Source: Methanocella_A sp964548585 (lineage in GTDB: Archaea > Halobacteriota > Methanocellia > Methanocellales > Methanocellaceae). From it: 35,487 nt of DNA. Location: positions 1 to 35,487 of the forward strand of contig CAZJRS010000032.1 of NCBI GenBank assembly GCA_964548585.1, given 5' to 3'. Shown piece by piece: positions 1 through 7,128 of the stretch; position 1 is the stretch's first letter, and the number at the start of each line of letters is the position of its first letter. The position numbers and the translations under genes are program-made. Under the pieces are notes generated by a model that was not told the origin of the DNA, searched no databases, and saw only the letters and a program-made list of their open reading frames with translations.

Positions 1-21
1 CGATGTTTTTGAGGGGTCGCG

Positions 22-49
22 AGGGGAACTTTTTGTAAAAAGTTCCCCT
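22..49. repeat. 13-bp perfect inverted repeat, intergenic
   Basis: Arms AGGGGAACTTTTT (22-34) and AAAAAGTTCCCCT (37-49) are perfectly complementary around a 2-nt centre. It would form a long hairpin in RNA from either strand or a near-palindromic protein site in DNA. The T-run in one arm suggests the tail of a terminator for a gene left of the window, or a dispersed intergenic palindrome. No second copy is seen in this window. Positions 51-189 hold no recognisable gene. Confidence 0.75.
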
Positions 50-189
50 GACACCAAACACATGCAAGGGCTGACCATAAGCCGTCACCCTCACCTTCTT
101 AAAATGCTCTTCAAACCCTACTCCCATACATCCGTGCTATCGACAGGCAATGGTTATCCCCTTGAAATCGAATTTTCCATTGTGAGATT

Positions 190-369
190 ATGGCGGCTGA
201 CAAGGATCCGGGACGAGTAGAAGGAGGAAGAAAGGCTGCGCGCACGGCTAAAGAGCGGTACGGGGCAGAGTTCCACAGGGAGATCGGTGCCCGTGGAGGC
301 CGTATTACTTCGACTCGCCATGGCAATGAATTTTTCGAGCAGATCGGCCGTAAAGGTGGCAAGAGCTGA
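190..369 (+). CDS. Small KGG/GG-motif stress-type protein (59 aa)
   Basis: This short gene starts at ATG 190 and encodes 59 residues. The protein is very polar and contains recurring Gly-Gly motifs in a basic context (VEGGRKAA near residue 11, IGARGGR near 36, IGRKGGK at the C-terminus), with the last two each preceded by an acidic/aromatic segment. This is the pattern of the small hydrophilic 'stress-induced KGG' or GsiB/Em-like proteins, which are associated with desiccation and general stress. The TGA stop (367-369) directly abuts the TTG start of the UV endonuclease gene, so the two are probably co-transcribed and translationally coupled. No strong Shine-Dalgarno is visible upstream. The frame is convincing because of the repeats and the exact junction. 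The function is family inference only. Confidence 0.72.
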   Translation: MAADKDPGRVEGGRKAARTAKERYGAEFHREIGARGGRITSTRHGNEFFEQIGRKGGKS

Positions 370-1239
370 TTGATATTGAGAATCGGCTTCGCAGCCATAC
401 CCTTTGAGAAACGTTTACTGCCTGTGACAAGCAAAAAAAGTGCAGCAGAGACGGTGGAGCGTCTGAAAGCAGTAGCCGGTTATGTCTCAAGCCTTGGCAT
501 AGATTTCTACCGAATACCCGCTAACGTATCGCCGCGGGAAAGCCTGGAATCCGTCGAGGCGGCCCGAGAGCAGATCAAAGCGCTTGGACATATATTTCAA
601 CAACTCGATATCAGAACCTGTTTCCATGTCACGTATTACTGTGTTTTGAACACTCCGAGCCCGGAAGTCCTGGAAAAGTCATTAGATGAACTCCGTTGTC
701 TGTGCTTGTTCGATCGCTATGCAGGTGGCGGTAACCACATCGAGCTCCACGCAGGGGGCGCTTATGGTGACAGAGAATCCGCGATACGACGATTTATTAG
801 AGTGTCCACATCTTTGAACGAGGAAATTTTCCGGATGATTCGCCTGGAGAACGAGGAGCACCCGGGAAAAATCGGCACCATCGACGAGCTTGAGAGAATC
901 AACCGAGAAACAGGCATCCCGTTGCTATTCGACATAGCACACTACCTGGTGAATCCGACGGAAGAAAAACGACCCGTCCGGGGCATTGTCAGGCGTTTTC
1001 TCGATACCTGGAAAAGTGCCACCACACATCCCGTATTACACTACTCTACTACGCTCCCGGACAAAGGCACTCACTTACCAGTTAACCCGGCCGAGTTCTG
1101 GGATTTCGTAGAATCGCTGAGCCCCTTTGAGTTCGACGTGATGCTGGAGACCAAAGAGAAGGAGAAAGATGTACTTAAGGTGAAGGCGTGGAAAAAGAAC
1201 CGCTCTGCCGGTGTAAAGCCTAAAGGTGAGGGGGCCTGA
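370..1239 (+). CDS. uvsE: UV damage endonuclease, UvdE/UvsE family
   Basis: The 289-residue protein has the full length of UvdE-type enzymes, metal-dependent TIM-barrel endonucleases that nick DNA 5' to UV photoproducts and some other lesions and so start an alternative excision repair. The beta strands carry metal-site-like residues in family order: CFHVTYY, NHIELHAGG, RLENEEH, LLFDIAHYL, VLHYST, KGTHLPV and VMLETKEKE, giving the expected His/Glu/Asp/Lys set. The start is taken as TTG 370 because the conserved LRIGFAAIP strand begins at once and the upstream KGG gene stops at 369. The lysine-rich tail after about residue 265 is ordinary for the family. It converges on the aminotransferase with only about 15 nt between stops. 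Confidence 0.9.
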   Translation: MILRIGFAAIPFEKRLLPVTSKKSAAETVERLKAVAGYVSSLGIDFYRIPANVSPRESLESVEAAREQIKALGHIFQQLDIRTCFHVTYYCVLNTPSPEVLEKSLDELRCLCLFDRYAGGGNHIELHAGGAYGDRESAIRRFIRVSTSLNEEIFRMIRLENEEHPGKIGTIDELERINRETGIPLLFDIAHYLVNPTEEKRPVRGIVRRFLDTWKSATTHPVLHYSTTLPDKGTHLPVNPAEFWDFVESLSPFEFDVMLETKEKEKDVLKVKAWKKNRSAGVKPKGEGA

Positions 1240-1247
1240 GCCCCACC
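1225..1247. terminator. Short GC hairpin between convergent genes
   Basis: GGGGC (1231-1235) pairs with GCCCC (1240-1244) around CTGA, with possible outer pairing of GGT (1225-1227) and ACC (1245-1247). It overlaps the uvsE stop codon and faces the aminotransferase stop, so it may serve both transcripts. There is no clear T-run, so the terminator role is tentative. Confidence 0.4.
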
Positions 1248-1254
1248 CGTCGAT

Positions 1255-2367
1255 TCAGATAAATACAGTCTTCATGATCGCCACGGCCTTCTCAAGGTTC
1301 GGCATCGAAGTGGCATAGCAGAGCCGGAGGTAGCCTTTTCCGTACTGGCCGAATGCGGTACCCGGCGTGCTGATCACGCCCTTTTTCAGCAGTTCCGCTG
1401 CGATATGCGTTTCATCACCCACTTTTGGGAATGCGTAGAAAGCCCCGAGAGGTTTGACACAGTCAACGCCCATCTCATGAAGCTCCCCTAGCAGGTAATC
1501 CCGCCGCCTTCGGAACTCTTCGCGCATCAGCGCAACAGAATCCTGTGGCCCGGTGACCGCGGCAAGCGCAGCCTTCTGGGAGATCGAGCAGGCACAAGCA
1601 ACCACGTTCTGGTGGACTTTAAGCATCTGCTCAGTGTAATCAGGTCTTGCGGCGAGGTAACCGACACGCCACCCGGTCATGGAGTACGTCTTGGACGAGG
1701 CGTTGACTGTGATGACGTTGTCCGAGAACTGCGCCGGGCTGACATGCTGGCCGTCATAGATAAAGTGTTCGTAGACCTCGTCAGATAGGACTGTGACATT
1801 CCGGTCCTCCGCGATCTCGGCGATCGCTTTAACCTCCGCACGGGACTGGATCGTCCCGGTGGGGTTTGAAGGAGAGTTCAGTACGATGACCCGGGTCTTT
1901 TTAGTGATGTACTCCTTCAGCACCTCCGGATCGTACTTCAGCGAATCGCCTAATGGCACGCCGACCGGCCTGGCATCGGACAGCTTCGTCAGTGTGGCGT
2001 AGGAGACAAAACCCGGATCAGGCACAAGGACTTCGTCACCCGAGCCGCAAAGCGCCTGCAAAGCGATGTGGATTGCTTCGCTGGCGCCAGCGGTGACGAT
2101 GATCTCGCCCGGACCGTAGGAAAGGCCGTTTTCCAGTTTGAACTTAGTAGAAAGCGCTTCACGCAGCTCCGGTATACCCATGTTGTGGGTGTAACCGGTA
2201 AACCCTTCGTTGATCGCCCGGATAGCGGCATCTTTGATGTGTTGCGGCGTGTCGAAGTCCGGCTGACCCAGGCCCAGGTTGATGGCCCCTGGCCCCGCTC
2301 CTTCGAACATCTTACGTATGCCCGAGATGTTGATCTCGGTTACCCTTTTGTCAAAATGGACGGCCAT
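1255..2367 (-). CDS. Class I/II PLP-dependent aminotransferase (aspartate aminotransferase-like)
   Basis: A 370-residue fold-type I aminotransferase. Visible motifs are LNSPSNPTG (Asn168), the DEVYE loop (Asp196, Tyr199), the PLP-lysine segment SSKTYSMTGWRVG (Lys226), and a late GYLRLCYA segment with the expected carboxylate-binding Arg. It most resembles archaeal aspartate or aromatic aminotransferases; the exact substrate cannot be read from sequence. A longer in-frame version begins upstream at 2454, but ATG 2367 (MAVHFDKRV) fits the family N-terminus and has GAGAGG about 9 nt upstream, so it is preferred. It stands alone and is transcribed away from serS. Confidence 0.88.
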   Translation of the reverse strand: MAVHFDKRVTEINISGIRKMFEGAGPGAINLGLGQPDFDTPQHIKDAAIRAINEGFTGYTHNMGIPELREALSTKFKLENGLSYGPGEIIVTAGASEAIHIALQALCGSGDEVLVPDPGFVSYATLTKLSDARPVGVPLGDSLKYDPEVLKEYITKKTRVIVLNSPSNPTGTIQSRAEVKAIAEIAEDRNVTVLSDEVYEHFIYDGQHVSPAQFSDNVITVNASSKTYSMTGWRVGYLAARPDYTEQMLKVHQNVVACACSISQKAALAAVTGPQDSVALMREEFRRRRDYLLGELHEMGVDCVKPLGAFYAFPKVGDETHIAAELLKKGVISTPGTAFGQYGKGYLRLCYATSMPNLEKAVAIMKTVFI

Positions 2368-2583
2368 GTGAAAATGCCTCTCGGTGTTAATGTACGTGTA
2401 GCCTGCGATACGTGAAAAATCTTTCGCGGAAAAAGATGACGACGGAGCCAGCATTCATCCGAAGTGTTTCCAGCAAGCACTTTGGCAGCCTGGAGAGTTA
2501 TTAAACGTAAAAGTCATATGTCTTGACAGTAGTTTAAGTATAGAGGCGGCCACGCCGCCATTATTGACTGGAAGGAATGATCA

Positions 2584-3861
2584 ATGCAGGACATCAGGTT
2601 GGTGAGAGAAAGCCCGGATATAATCAGGGCCGATCTCCGCAAGCGTAACGACCTCGAGAAACTCGCCTGGGTCGATGAAATTCTCGCCAGGGACGCCCAG
2701 GCACGAGCGCTCCAGGTGCAGACTGACGAGCTACGCCGGCGGCGAAACGAGATATCCAGGGAGATCAACGACGCCAGGAAGGCGGGTAAAGACGCATCTG
2801 TCCTGATGACCGAAGCCAAGGACATACCGAAGAGAATCAAAGATATCGAAACGGAGATGGACGAGAGCCGGGAAAAGGTTCACTACTACTTGATGCGCCT
2901 ACCGAACATCCTGCATGAGTCGGTCCCTGTAGGTAAGGATGATTCTGAAAATGTAGAGATCAGGCGCTGGGGCGAGCCACGCCAGCCCGACTTTGAGATC
3001 AAGAATCACGGGGAACTCGCAGCCGAGCATGGCTGGGCGGATTTCGAACGTGCAGCCAAGGTTGCGGGATCTGGCTTTTACTTCCTGAAAGGCAGCCTGG
3101 TGCTCCTGGATATGGCCCTACAGCGGTTTGCCATAGATCTTCTGATGAAGAGGAACTTTACCCCGGTAACTCCGCCATACATGATGAACCGCAAGTCCTA
3201 CGAAGGAGTAACAGACCTCAGCGACTTCGAGAAGGTCATGTACAAGATCGATGGCGACGAAATGTACCTGATCGCCACCAGCGAACACCCGATCGGAGCC
3301 ATGTACCAGGGCGAAATCTTCGAAGAAAAGGACCTGCCGCTGAGACTCGCCGGCATATCCCCCTGCTTCCGCAGGGAAATCGGCGCCCACGGACTGGATA
3401 CGAAAGGCCTGTTCAGGGTACACCAGTTCAACAAGATCGAGCAGTTCGTCTTCTGCAAACCCGAGGATTCCTGGGCTATACATGAAGAGCTACTCGCCAA
3501 CGCTGAAGAAATATTCAGGCAGCTTGGCCTGCCCTATCACGTGGTGAACATCTGCACCGGCGATATCGGCACAGTGGCTGCCAAGAAATACGACATAGAG
3601 GTATGGATGCCCAGGGAAAACGCATACAAAGAAGTCGTCTCCTGCTCGAACTGCACCGCATACCAGGCCACCCGGCTCAACATCAAAGTCAGAGACCCGA
3701 AAGACTTCGATACCAAGCGATACCTCCACACGTTAAATTCAACGGAGATCGCCACGTCCAGAGCCATGAGAGCCATCATGGAAAACTACCAGCAGAAAGA
3801 CGGATCCGTCTTAATACCCGAGGTACTCCGGCCATACATGAACGGCAAAGAGTACCTCTAA
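2584..3861 (+). CDS. serS: Seryl-tRNA synthetase, bacterial/common type
   Basis: This 425-residue class II synthetase charges tRNA-Ser with serine. The N-terminal tRNA-binding helical arm (about residues 30-105) is rich in Arg, Glu and Lys as expected. The catalytic core contains motif 2 (PCFRREIGAHG followed by GLFRVHQFNKIEQF) and motif 3 (near TSRAMRAIMENYQ and GSVLIPEVLRPYM). It belongs to the common SerRS type, not the zinc-dependent rare type of Methanococcus and Methanothermobacter, which is consistent with class II methanogens. ATG 2584 follows a GGAAGGA-like ribosome site. A TATA-like TTTAAGTATAG lies near 2531. The gene is followed by the first inverted minisatellite. Confidence 0.96.
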   Translation: MQDIRLVRESPDIIRADLRKRNDLEKLAWVDEILARDAQARALQVQTDELRRRRNEISREINDARKAGKDASVLMTEAKDIPKRIKDIETEMDESREKVHYYLMRLPNILHESVPVGKDDSENVEIRRWGEPRQPDFEIKNHGELAAEHGWADFERAAKVAGSGFYFLKGSLVLLDMALQRFAIDLLMKRNFTPVTPPYMMNRKSYEGVTDLSDFEKVMYKIDGDEMYLIATSEHPIGAMYQGEIFEEKDLPLRLAGISPCFRREIGAHGLDTKGLFRVHQFNKIEQFVFCKPEDSWAIHEELLANAEEIFRQLGLPYHVVNICTGDIGTVAAKKYDIEVWMPRENAYKEVVSCSNCTAYQATRLNIKVRDPKDFDTKRYLHTLNSTEIATSRAMRAIMENYQQKDGSVLIPEVLRPYMNGKEYL

Positions 3862-3894
3862 ACTTTTTTCCTTTTCAATATTACGATTTCACAT

Positions 3895-4097
3895 CAACCA
3901 CAACGACACAGCCACTTCTTTCCAACCACAACGACACAACGACACAACGACACAACGGCCGTTTTCCAACCACAACGACACAACGACACAACGATTTTTG
4001 TAATTAATAAATTAGATTCGTATAAGTGAAAAACGCCGTGCCGTTGTGCCGTTGTGGTGAAAAAACAAACGCCGTGCCGTTGTGCCGTTGTGGTTGG
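3895..4097. repeat. Inverted minisatellite, copy 1 (8-bp CACAACGA units)
   Basis: The left arm (3895-3993) is built of short tandem CACAACGA units in clusters starting CCAACCACAACGACA. An AT-rich centre of about 40 nt (3994-4033) follows. The right arm (4034-4097) holds clusters of GCCGTTGT units ending GTGGTTGG, the reverse complement of the left arm except that left CGA corresponds to CGG in the right arm. In minus-strand RNA the arms pair with G-U wobbles. In plus-strand RNA the same positions would be A-C mismatches. It sits between the convergent ends of serS and the flavodoxin gene. A related copy is at 25676-25971. Confidence 0.9.
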
Positions 4098-4134
4098 AAA
4101 AACAAATGATATGTGATAGCTAAAGATATAAAGT

Positions 4135-4596
4135 TCAGGCTGTCCCCACGACTTTTGGTCGTCTGGCGGGTGCTTCTGCGAGTTCTCTGCCATAGTCGAG
4201 GCAAATTTCCCGGTTTAGTTTGCGCCAGGGTCCGATGGCGGCGTCGAAGGATGACTCGGACACTACGTTGCCTTTACAGACACTGCGCATCTCGTCAAGG
4301 TAACGTCGTACCATGAAGTTGCGAAGACCGAATACGCCGGCGAAGCATACTACGAACAAGGCAATGTTTCTGCCGGCCAGGTCGTCTCGGCGGAGAAATT
4401 CCATAATGCTACCCATTGGATGTTCGCCGTAGATAGGTGAGCCTGTTACGGTCATATCATAGTCAAGTGAGCTAACATCACGGGCATTTTTCACGTCCAC
4501 CGACGCACCCTGAGCCACGGCCCCTTCCCGGATCCACCCGATGATCTCCCAGGTTGTTCCACCTTTCGTATCATATACGATCAGGATACGTTTCAT
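4135..4596 (-). CDS. Flavodoxin family protein
   Basis: A 153-residue single-domain protein. The N-terminus (KRILIVYDTKGGTTWEI) is a first beta strand followed by a phosphate-binding loop of flavodoxin type. TGSPIYGEHP is the second FMN-contact loop and FVVCFAGVFG the third. It is probably a soluble FMN-dependent electron carrier or flavodoxin/menaquinone-oxidoreductase-like protein; the redox partner is unknown. ATG 4596 places the conserved strand directly at the N-terminus. A TTG 18 nt upstream is a weaker alternative. It is the only gene between minisatellite 1 and the thioredoxin promoter and is probably monocistronic. Confidence 0.82.
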   Translation of the reverse strand: MKRILIVYDTKGGTTWEIIGWIREGAVAQGASVDVKNARDVSSLDYDMTVTGSPIYGEHPMGSIMEFLRRDDLAGRNIALFVVCFAGVFGLRNFMVRRYLDEMRSVCKGNVVSESSFDAAIGPWRKLNREICLDYGRELAEAPARRPKVVGTA

Positions 4597-4870
4597 CCTG
4601 CTACCCAACTCCAAATCACTGGGAGATATTTTAGCTTCTTCTATTTATCAACTTTCTGTGATAATATGCAGAAGATGAACTTCGAATAGTAAAATAGGCA
4701 GCTATGAGACAAAACGTATCCGGGCGGTTTTACTCCTGACGTCAGTGGCATTCATACGATGGCCTGTTGAGCCAGTAATGACAAAAATAAGTGCATGGTA
4801 TGCCGTTTATTCATATTCACTATCCACTGGAAAAATATTGTTTAACTTCACCGATTCGGTTACAAAAAGA

Positions 4871-4877
4871 TTATAAA
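4871..4877 (+). promoter_or_regulatory. TATA box of a likely leaderless thioredoxin transcript
   Basis: TTATAAA lies 22-28 nt upstream of ATG 4899, so transcription should begin at or next to the start codon. No Shine-Dalgarno is present before 4899, which fits a leaderless mRNA. The rest of the gap from 4597 shows no gene. Confidence 0.55.
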
Positions 4878-4898
4878 TCATAATACGACATCGATCTG

Positions 4899-5441
4899 AT
4901 GATAGCAAATCGTAGAATAACTGTACTGGTCATATCAGCAGTCGTTTTCACGATGCTCCTCGGTGGTGTTATCGCCATTGCCCAGCAATGCGCGCCTGCA
5001 CTTGCACAAAATGCAGAACCTATGACGCCCGGAACTTCCGGGGCCGGCACATCCGGCGTCGGCACATCCGGCAAGGTCACCGTAGCGGACATCGACAAAG
5101 CGCTGGCTTCTGGCCCGGTATTCGTGGAGTTCGAGTCGAAGGAGTGTACCTACTGCAAGCAGCAGAGGCCCATCTCCGAGGCGCTCGCAAGCGATTACGC
5201 AGGTAAAGTGACATTCTTCTTCGTGGATACGACGGAGAGCAGAGATCTGGCGAGAACATTTCAGGTTTCTGGAGTGCCGCAGATGGACGTAATCGTTGAA
5301 AAGAAGGATGGAGGCTACACCTACATCAACAAAGACGGCGCCACATCAACCAGCATAGCGGCCTCGAAGTTCCTCGGGTTAACCCAGAAAGACACGTTGA
5401 AAGCGGCTCTCGATGCGGCGGTACGCGTGAGAGGGCAATAA
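4899..5441 (+). CDS. Exported, membrane-tethered thioredoxin-like protein
   Basis: The 180-residue protein begins with basic residues and one hydrophobic segment (about residues 8-28), a signal peptide or anchor. Next comes a Gly/Ser/Thr linker made of repeated GTSG units (about residues 44-55), then a thioredoxin fold. The active site is Cys83-Thr-Tyr-Cys86 in ECTYCKQQRP, and VSGVPQMDVI carries the cis-Pro loop. It should reduce or isomerise disulfides, or deliver electrons, outside the membrane. The stop abuts the GTG start of the CcdA-like gene, so the pair forms a transmembrane thiol relay. The start ATG 4899 is supported by the TATA spacing. Confidence 0.88.
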   Translation: MIANRRITVLVISAVVFTMLLGGVIAIAQQCAPALAQNAEPMTPGTSGAGTSGVGTSGKVTVADIDKALASGPVFVEFESKECTYCKQQRPISEALASDYAGKVTFFFVDTTESRDLARTFQVSGVPQMDVIVEKKDGGYTYINKDGATSTSIAASKFLGLTQKDTLKAALDAAVRVRGQ

Positions 5442-6104
5442 GTGGAATCTATACTAATTGGTACTGCAGTTCTGGCCGGCGTGGCGAGCATTTTTTCGCC
5501 CTGTGTGTTGCCTCTGCTCCCCGGAGTCATGGCTTACTCCACGGAGAAAAGCAAGATCACCCCGCTGGCCATTGTTTTTGGCCTCGCCATGTCATTTACG
5601 GCGATGGGCGTAGCTTCGGCGATGCTTGGATCAATCCTGTTCACATACATGGATTATATCAAGTTAGCGTCAGGCATCATGATCATGATCATGGGGCTTT
5701 ATCTCCTGTCTCATGCTGTAGAATATGTCATTCTAAGTTTATGGCAACGTTTACCGATCTCAAGGACCCAACTGCCAAATGCGGAAAAAGGCGGCCTGCT
5801 TGGTGGCGTGGTGCTGGGAATCAGCCTCGGAGTCGTATGGATACCATGTATAGGCCCGATCCTGGCTTCGATTCTACTCATCGTAGCCCAGCAAGGTACA
5901 ATTGGCTATGGGGCAGTACTGCTGCTTGCCTACTCCCTGGGACTGGCCGTTCCCATGCTGATCATCGCGTATTCATCCAACCTGATCTCGGACAGGGTAA
6001 GGTCATATTCGCACCACACGAAGGCGATCCGCCGGGTTGCAGGCGTTATCCTGCTGATTGTCGGCGCATACTATATGGCGAATGTCTTTGGCTTCAGCAT
6101 CTGA
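5442..6104 (+). CDS. ccdA: CcdA/DsbD-type transmembrane thiol transporter
   Basis: A 220-residue polytopic protein with about six membrane segments. The two catalytic cysteines of the family are present: Cys21 in IFSPCVLPLLPG at the start and Cys136 in VVWIPCIGPILAS, each next to a proline as in CcdA. It carries reducing equivalents from cytosolic thioredoxin across the membrane to an extracytoplasmic thioredoxin, almost certainly the product of the gene immediately upstream. GTG 5442 follows the upstream TAA without a gap, so translation is coupled. In methanogens such pairs maintain exported thiol proteins; a cytochrome c maturation role is possible but nothing local demands it. Confidence 0.92.
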   Translation: MESILIGTAVLAGVASIFSPCVLPLLPGVMAYSTEKSKITPLAIVFGLAMSFTAMGVASAMLGSILFTYMDYIKLASGIMIMIMGLYLLSHAVEYVILSLWQRLPISRTQLPNAEKGGLLGGVVLGISLGVVWIPCIGPILASILLIVAQQGTIGYGAVLLLAYSLGLAVPMLIIAYSSNLISDRVRSYSHHTKAIRRVAGVILLIVGAYYMANVFGFSI

Positions 6105-6121
6105 GCGAAGATCTTTGGATA

Positions 6122-6149
6122 GATCCTTACAGTAGGCTGTAGGGATCTC
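6122..6149 (+). terminator. Hairpin after ccdA
   Basis: AGATCC-T-TACAG (6122-6133) pairs with CTGTA-G-GGATCT (6138-6149) over a TAGG loop: 11 base pairs with one T-G opposition. It lies 18 nt after the ccdA stop. No long T-run follows, so it may be a 3'-end stabiliser instead of an intrinsic terminator. Confidence 0.5.
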
Positions 6150-6361
6150 ACGATTTCTCCCGAAGCAGTTATGGATCTCATGACCCTATGCTCTTTGTGC
6201 CCAAGGCGCATGATAATTATAAACCTGTAACAAAAAGACTAAATAAGAATCCAAATTAATTAACGTGTAGGCGATATAGACCATATCGGTTAGATACTAC
6301 AGCCAATGGACTGCTTCCGTGCATTTCGGGCACAGCATTAAAAAAGGCTGGGGGACAAACG

Positions 6362-6556
6362 ATGGCATACGAAAGTGTAATCCTCTTAGTGAGTTTTGGC
6401 TGGTTTATCAGCATTACTGTGATGTTTCTTATGTACGTGAGAATGAGGCAGTTGACCGAAGAGATAAAACTGTTAAAGTACACGATAGAAATATCCGACG
6501 AGGAAATGAATGGGCTGGCGAGTGGCATAGCCGATTTTAAAAAGAGCGAGATATAG
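6362..6556 (+). CDS. Small single-pass membrane protein with coiled coil (64 aa)
   Basis: I do not recognise a family. Residues about 5-26 form one hydrophobic helix (ILLVSFGWFISITVMFLMYV). The following region (RMRQLTEEIKLLKYTIEI) looks like a short heptad helix, and the tail is acidic. ATG 6362 has GGGGGAC 4-11 nt upstream, a good ribosome site. A TATA-like AATTATAAA near 6215 would give a leader of about 120 nt. A six-T run at 6577-6582 may end the transcript. It is the nearest gene upstream of the structured RNA region. Confidence 0.68.
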   Translation: MAYESVILLVSFGWFISITVMFLMYVRMRQLTEEIKLLKYTIEISDEEMNGLASGIADFKKSEI

Positions 6557-6584
6557 CTGCATCCGGGCAACAGGTCTTTTTTCA

Positions 6585-6609
6585 AATTTATAACAATAAC
6601 CATATAAAG
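6585..6609 (+). promoter_or_regulatory. Candidate TATA boxes for the structured RNA locus
   Basis: AATTTATAA (6585-6593) and CATATAAAG (6601-6609) are both plausible archaeal TATA elements. A start about 25 nt downstream of the second falls near 6630, exactly where the first hairpin (CGGAC-GTAT-GTCCG, 6632-6645) begins. This is the main reason for assigning the RNA to the plus strand. No mapped start supports it. Confidence 0.45.
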
Positions 6610-6645
6610 TGGCAGGCATTACACTACTTTACGGACGTATGTCCG

Positions 6646-6989
6646 GGCAGGGAGATGCCTAAAAGCAAATGTATCACGCCCAGCATCCGAATTTGGCGTG
6701 GCTCCAGCCAACGAGCTAAAACCTGGCACCACGGCACTGGTATAAGGTCCGGTCGACACGGCAGACCCTAAACTCCGTCCCTTCTGTGGAAAAGGTATAA
6801 ACTCCGCGCTCTCCGGCCGAGCCAAAACGCCGAGGTGAGGGAGATCACCTAAAAAACAGCAAAGTCCGTGCAGGACTCTAACAGCCACCGTGGGGAGACA
6901 CGTAAAAAGCAAACGCAGGCACACCAGCGTCTAAAACGGATCAAGCAGGGAGATGCTATAAAGCAAAGTCCGGGCTATGGACTCTAAAT
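6646..6989 (+). repeat. Six two-hairpin modules, four with GGGAGA hexaloops
   Basis: Each module is hairpin A, an A-rich linker, hairpin B, then a TAAA-like tail. Modules begin at 6646, 6728, 6780, 6833, 6889 and 6944, so the spacing is 52-56 nt after a longer first one. Hairpin A stems are GGCA/TGCC, ACCA/TGGT, CCTT/AAGG, AGGTGA/TCACCT, CGTG/CACG and AGCA/TGCT. The loop is GGGAGA in modules 1, 4, 5 and 6 and CGGCAC in module 2. In those four the linker ends in AGCAAA. Hairpin B stems include CACGCC/GGCGTG, GGTC/GACC, GCTC/GAGC, AGTCC/GGACT (twice) and ACGC/GCGT, followed by CTAAA-like tails. Stems change while loops and linkers are kept. Confidence 0.75.
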
Positions 6990-7011
6990 CCGGTCAACGT
7001 TGAGGCAAGGC

Positions 7012-7128
7012 AGGGTGACACGCATCCGGAACGCTGTCACCCTCCCCCGCACCATCGCCTGCGGCGATGTACTGCCTTCGGCGTTAATGTGCGGGGAGAA
7101 GGTTAGACCAAGGGTCTCTACCGTTTCT
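7012..7128 (+). other. Branched GC-rich RNA fold closing the array
   Basis: Three consecutive strong elements are visible. AGGGTGACA (7012-7020) pairs with TGTCACCCT (7035-7043). CCCCGCAC (7045-7052) pairs with GTGCGGGG (7089-7096) and encloses the 7-bp hairpin CATCGCC-TGC-GGCGATG (7053-7069), stacked directly on it, plus a small GCC-TTC-GGC hairpin (7074-7082). AGAA-GGT-T-AGACC (7097-7109) pairs with GGTCT-CT-ACC-GT-TTCT (7113-7128). From 7129 to 7250 there are two further hairpins and TAAAA-rich linkers but no gene. Confidence 0.7.

Noticed and set aside
6319..6540. Alternative plus frame overlapping the 64-aa membrane protein
   Set aside because: It has no ribosome site and no membrane or family pattern, while the frame at 6362 has a strong ribosome site and a clean helix.
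6619..6924. Minus-strand frame of 101 codons over the hairpin array
   Set aside because: Its product is low-complexity, has no ribosome site or promoter, and lies across the stem-loops whose complementary structure explains the sequence better.
6963..6983. Resemblance of GCAAAGTCCGGGCTATGG to the conserved start of bacterial RNase P RNA
   Set aside because: Only this short stretch fits; the other conserved RNase P regions are missing, and the segment is explained by the AGTCC/GGACT hairpin that recurs in module 4.
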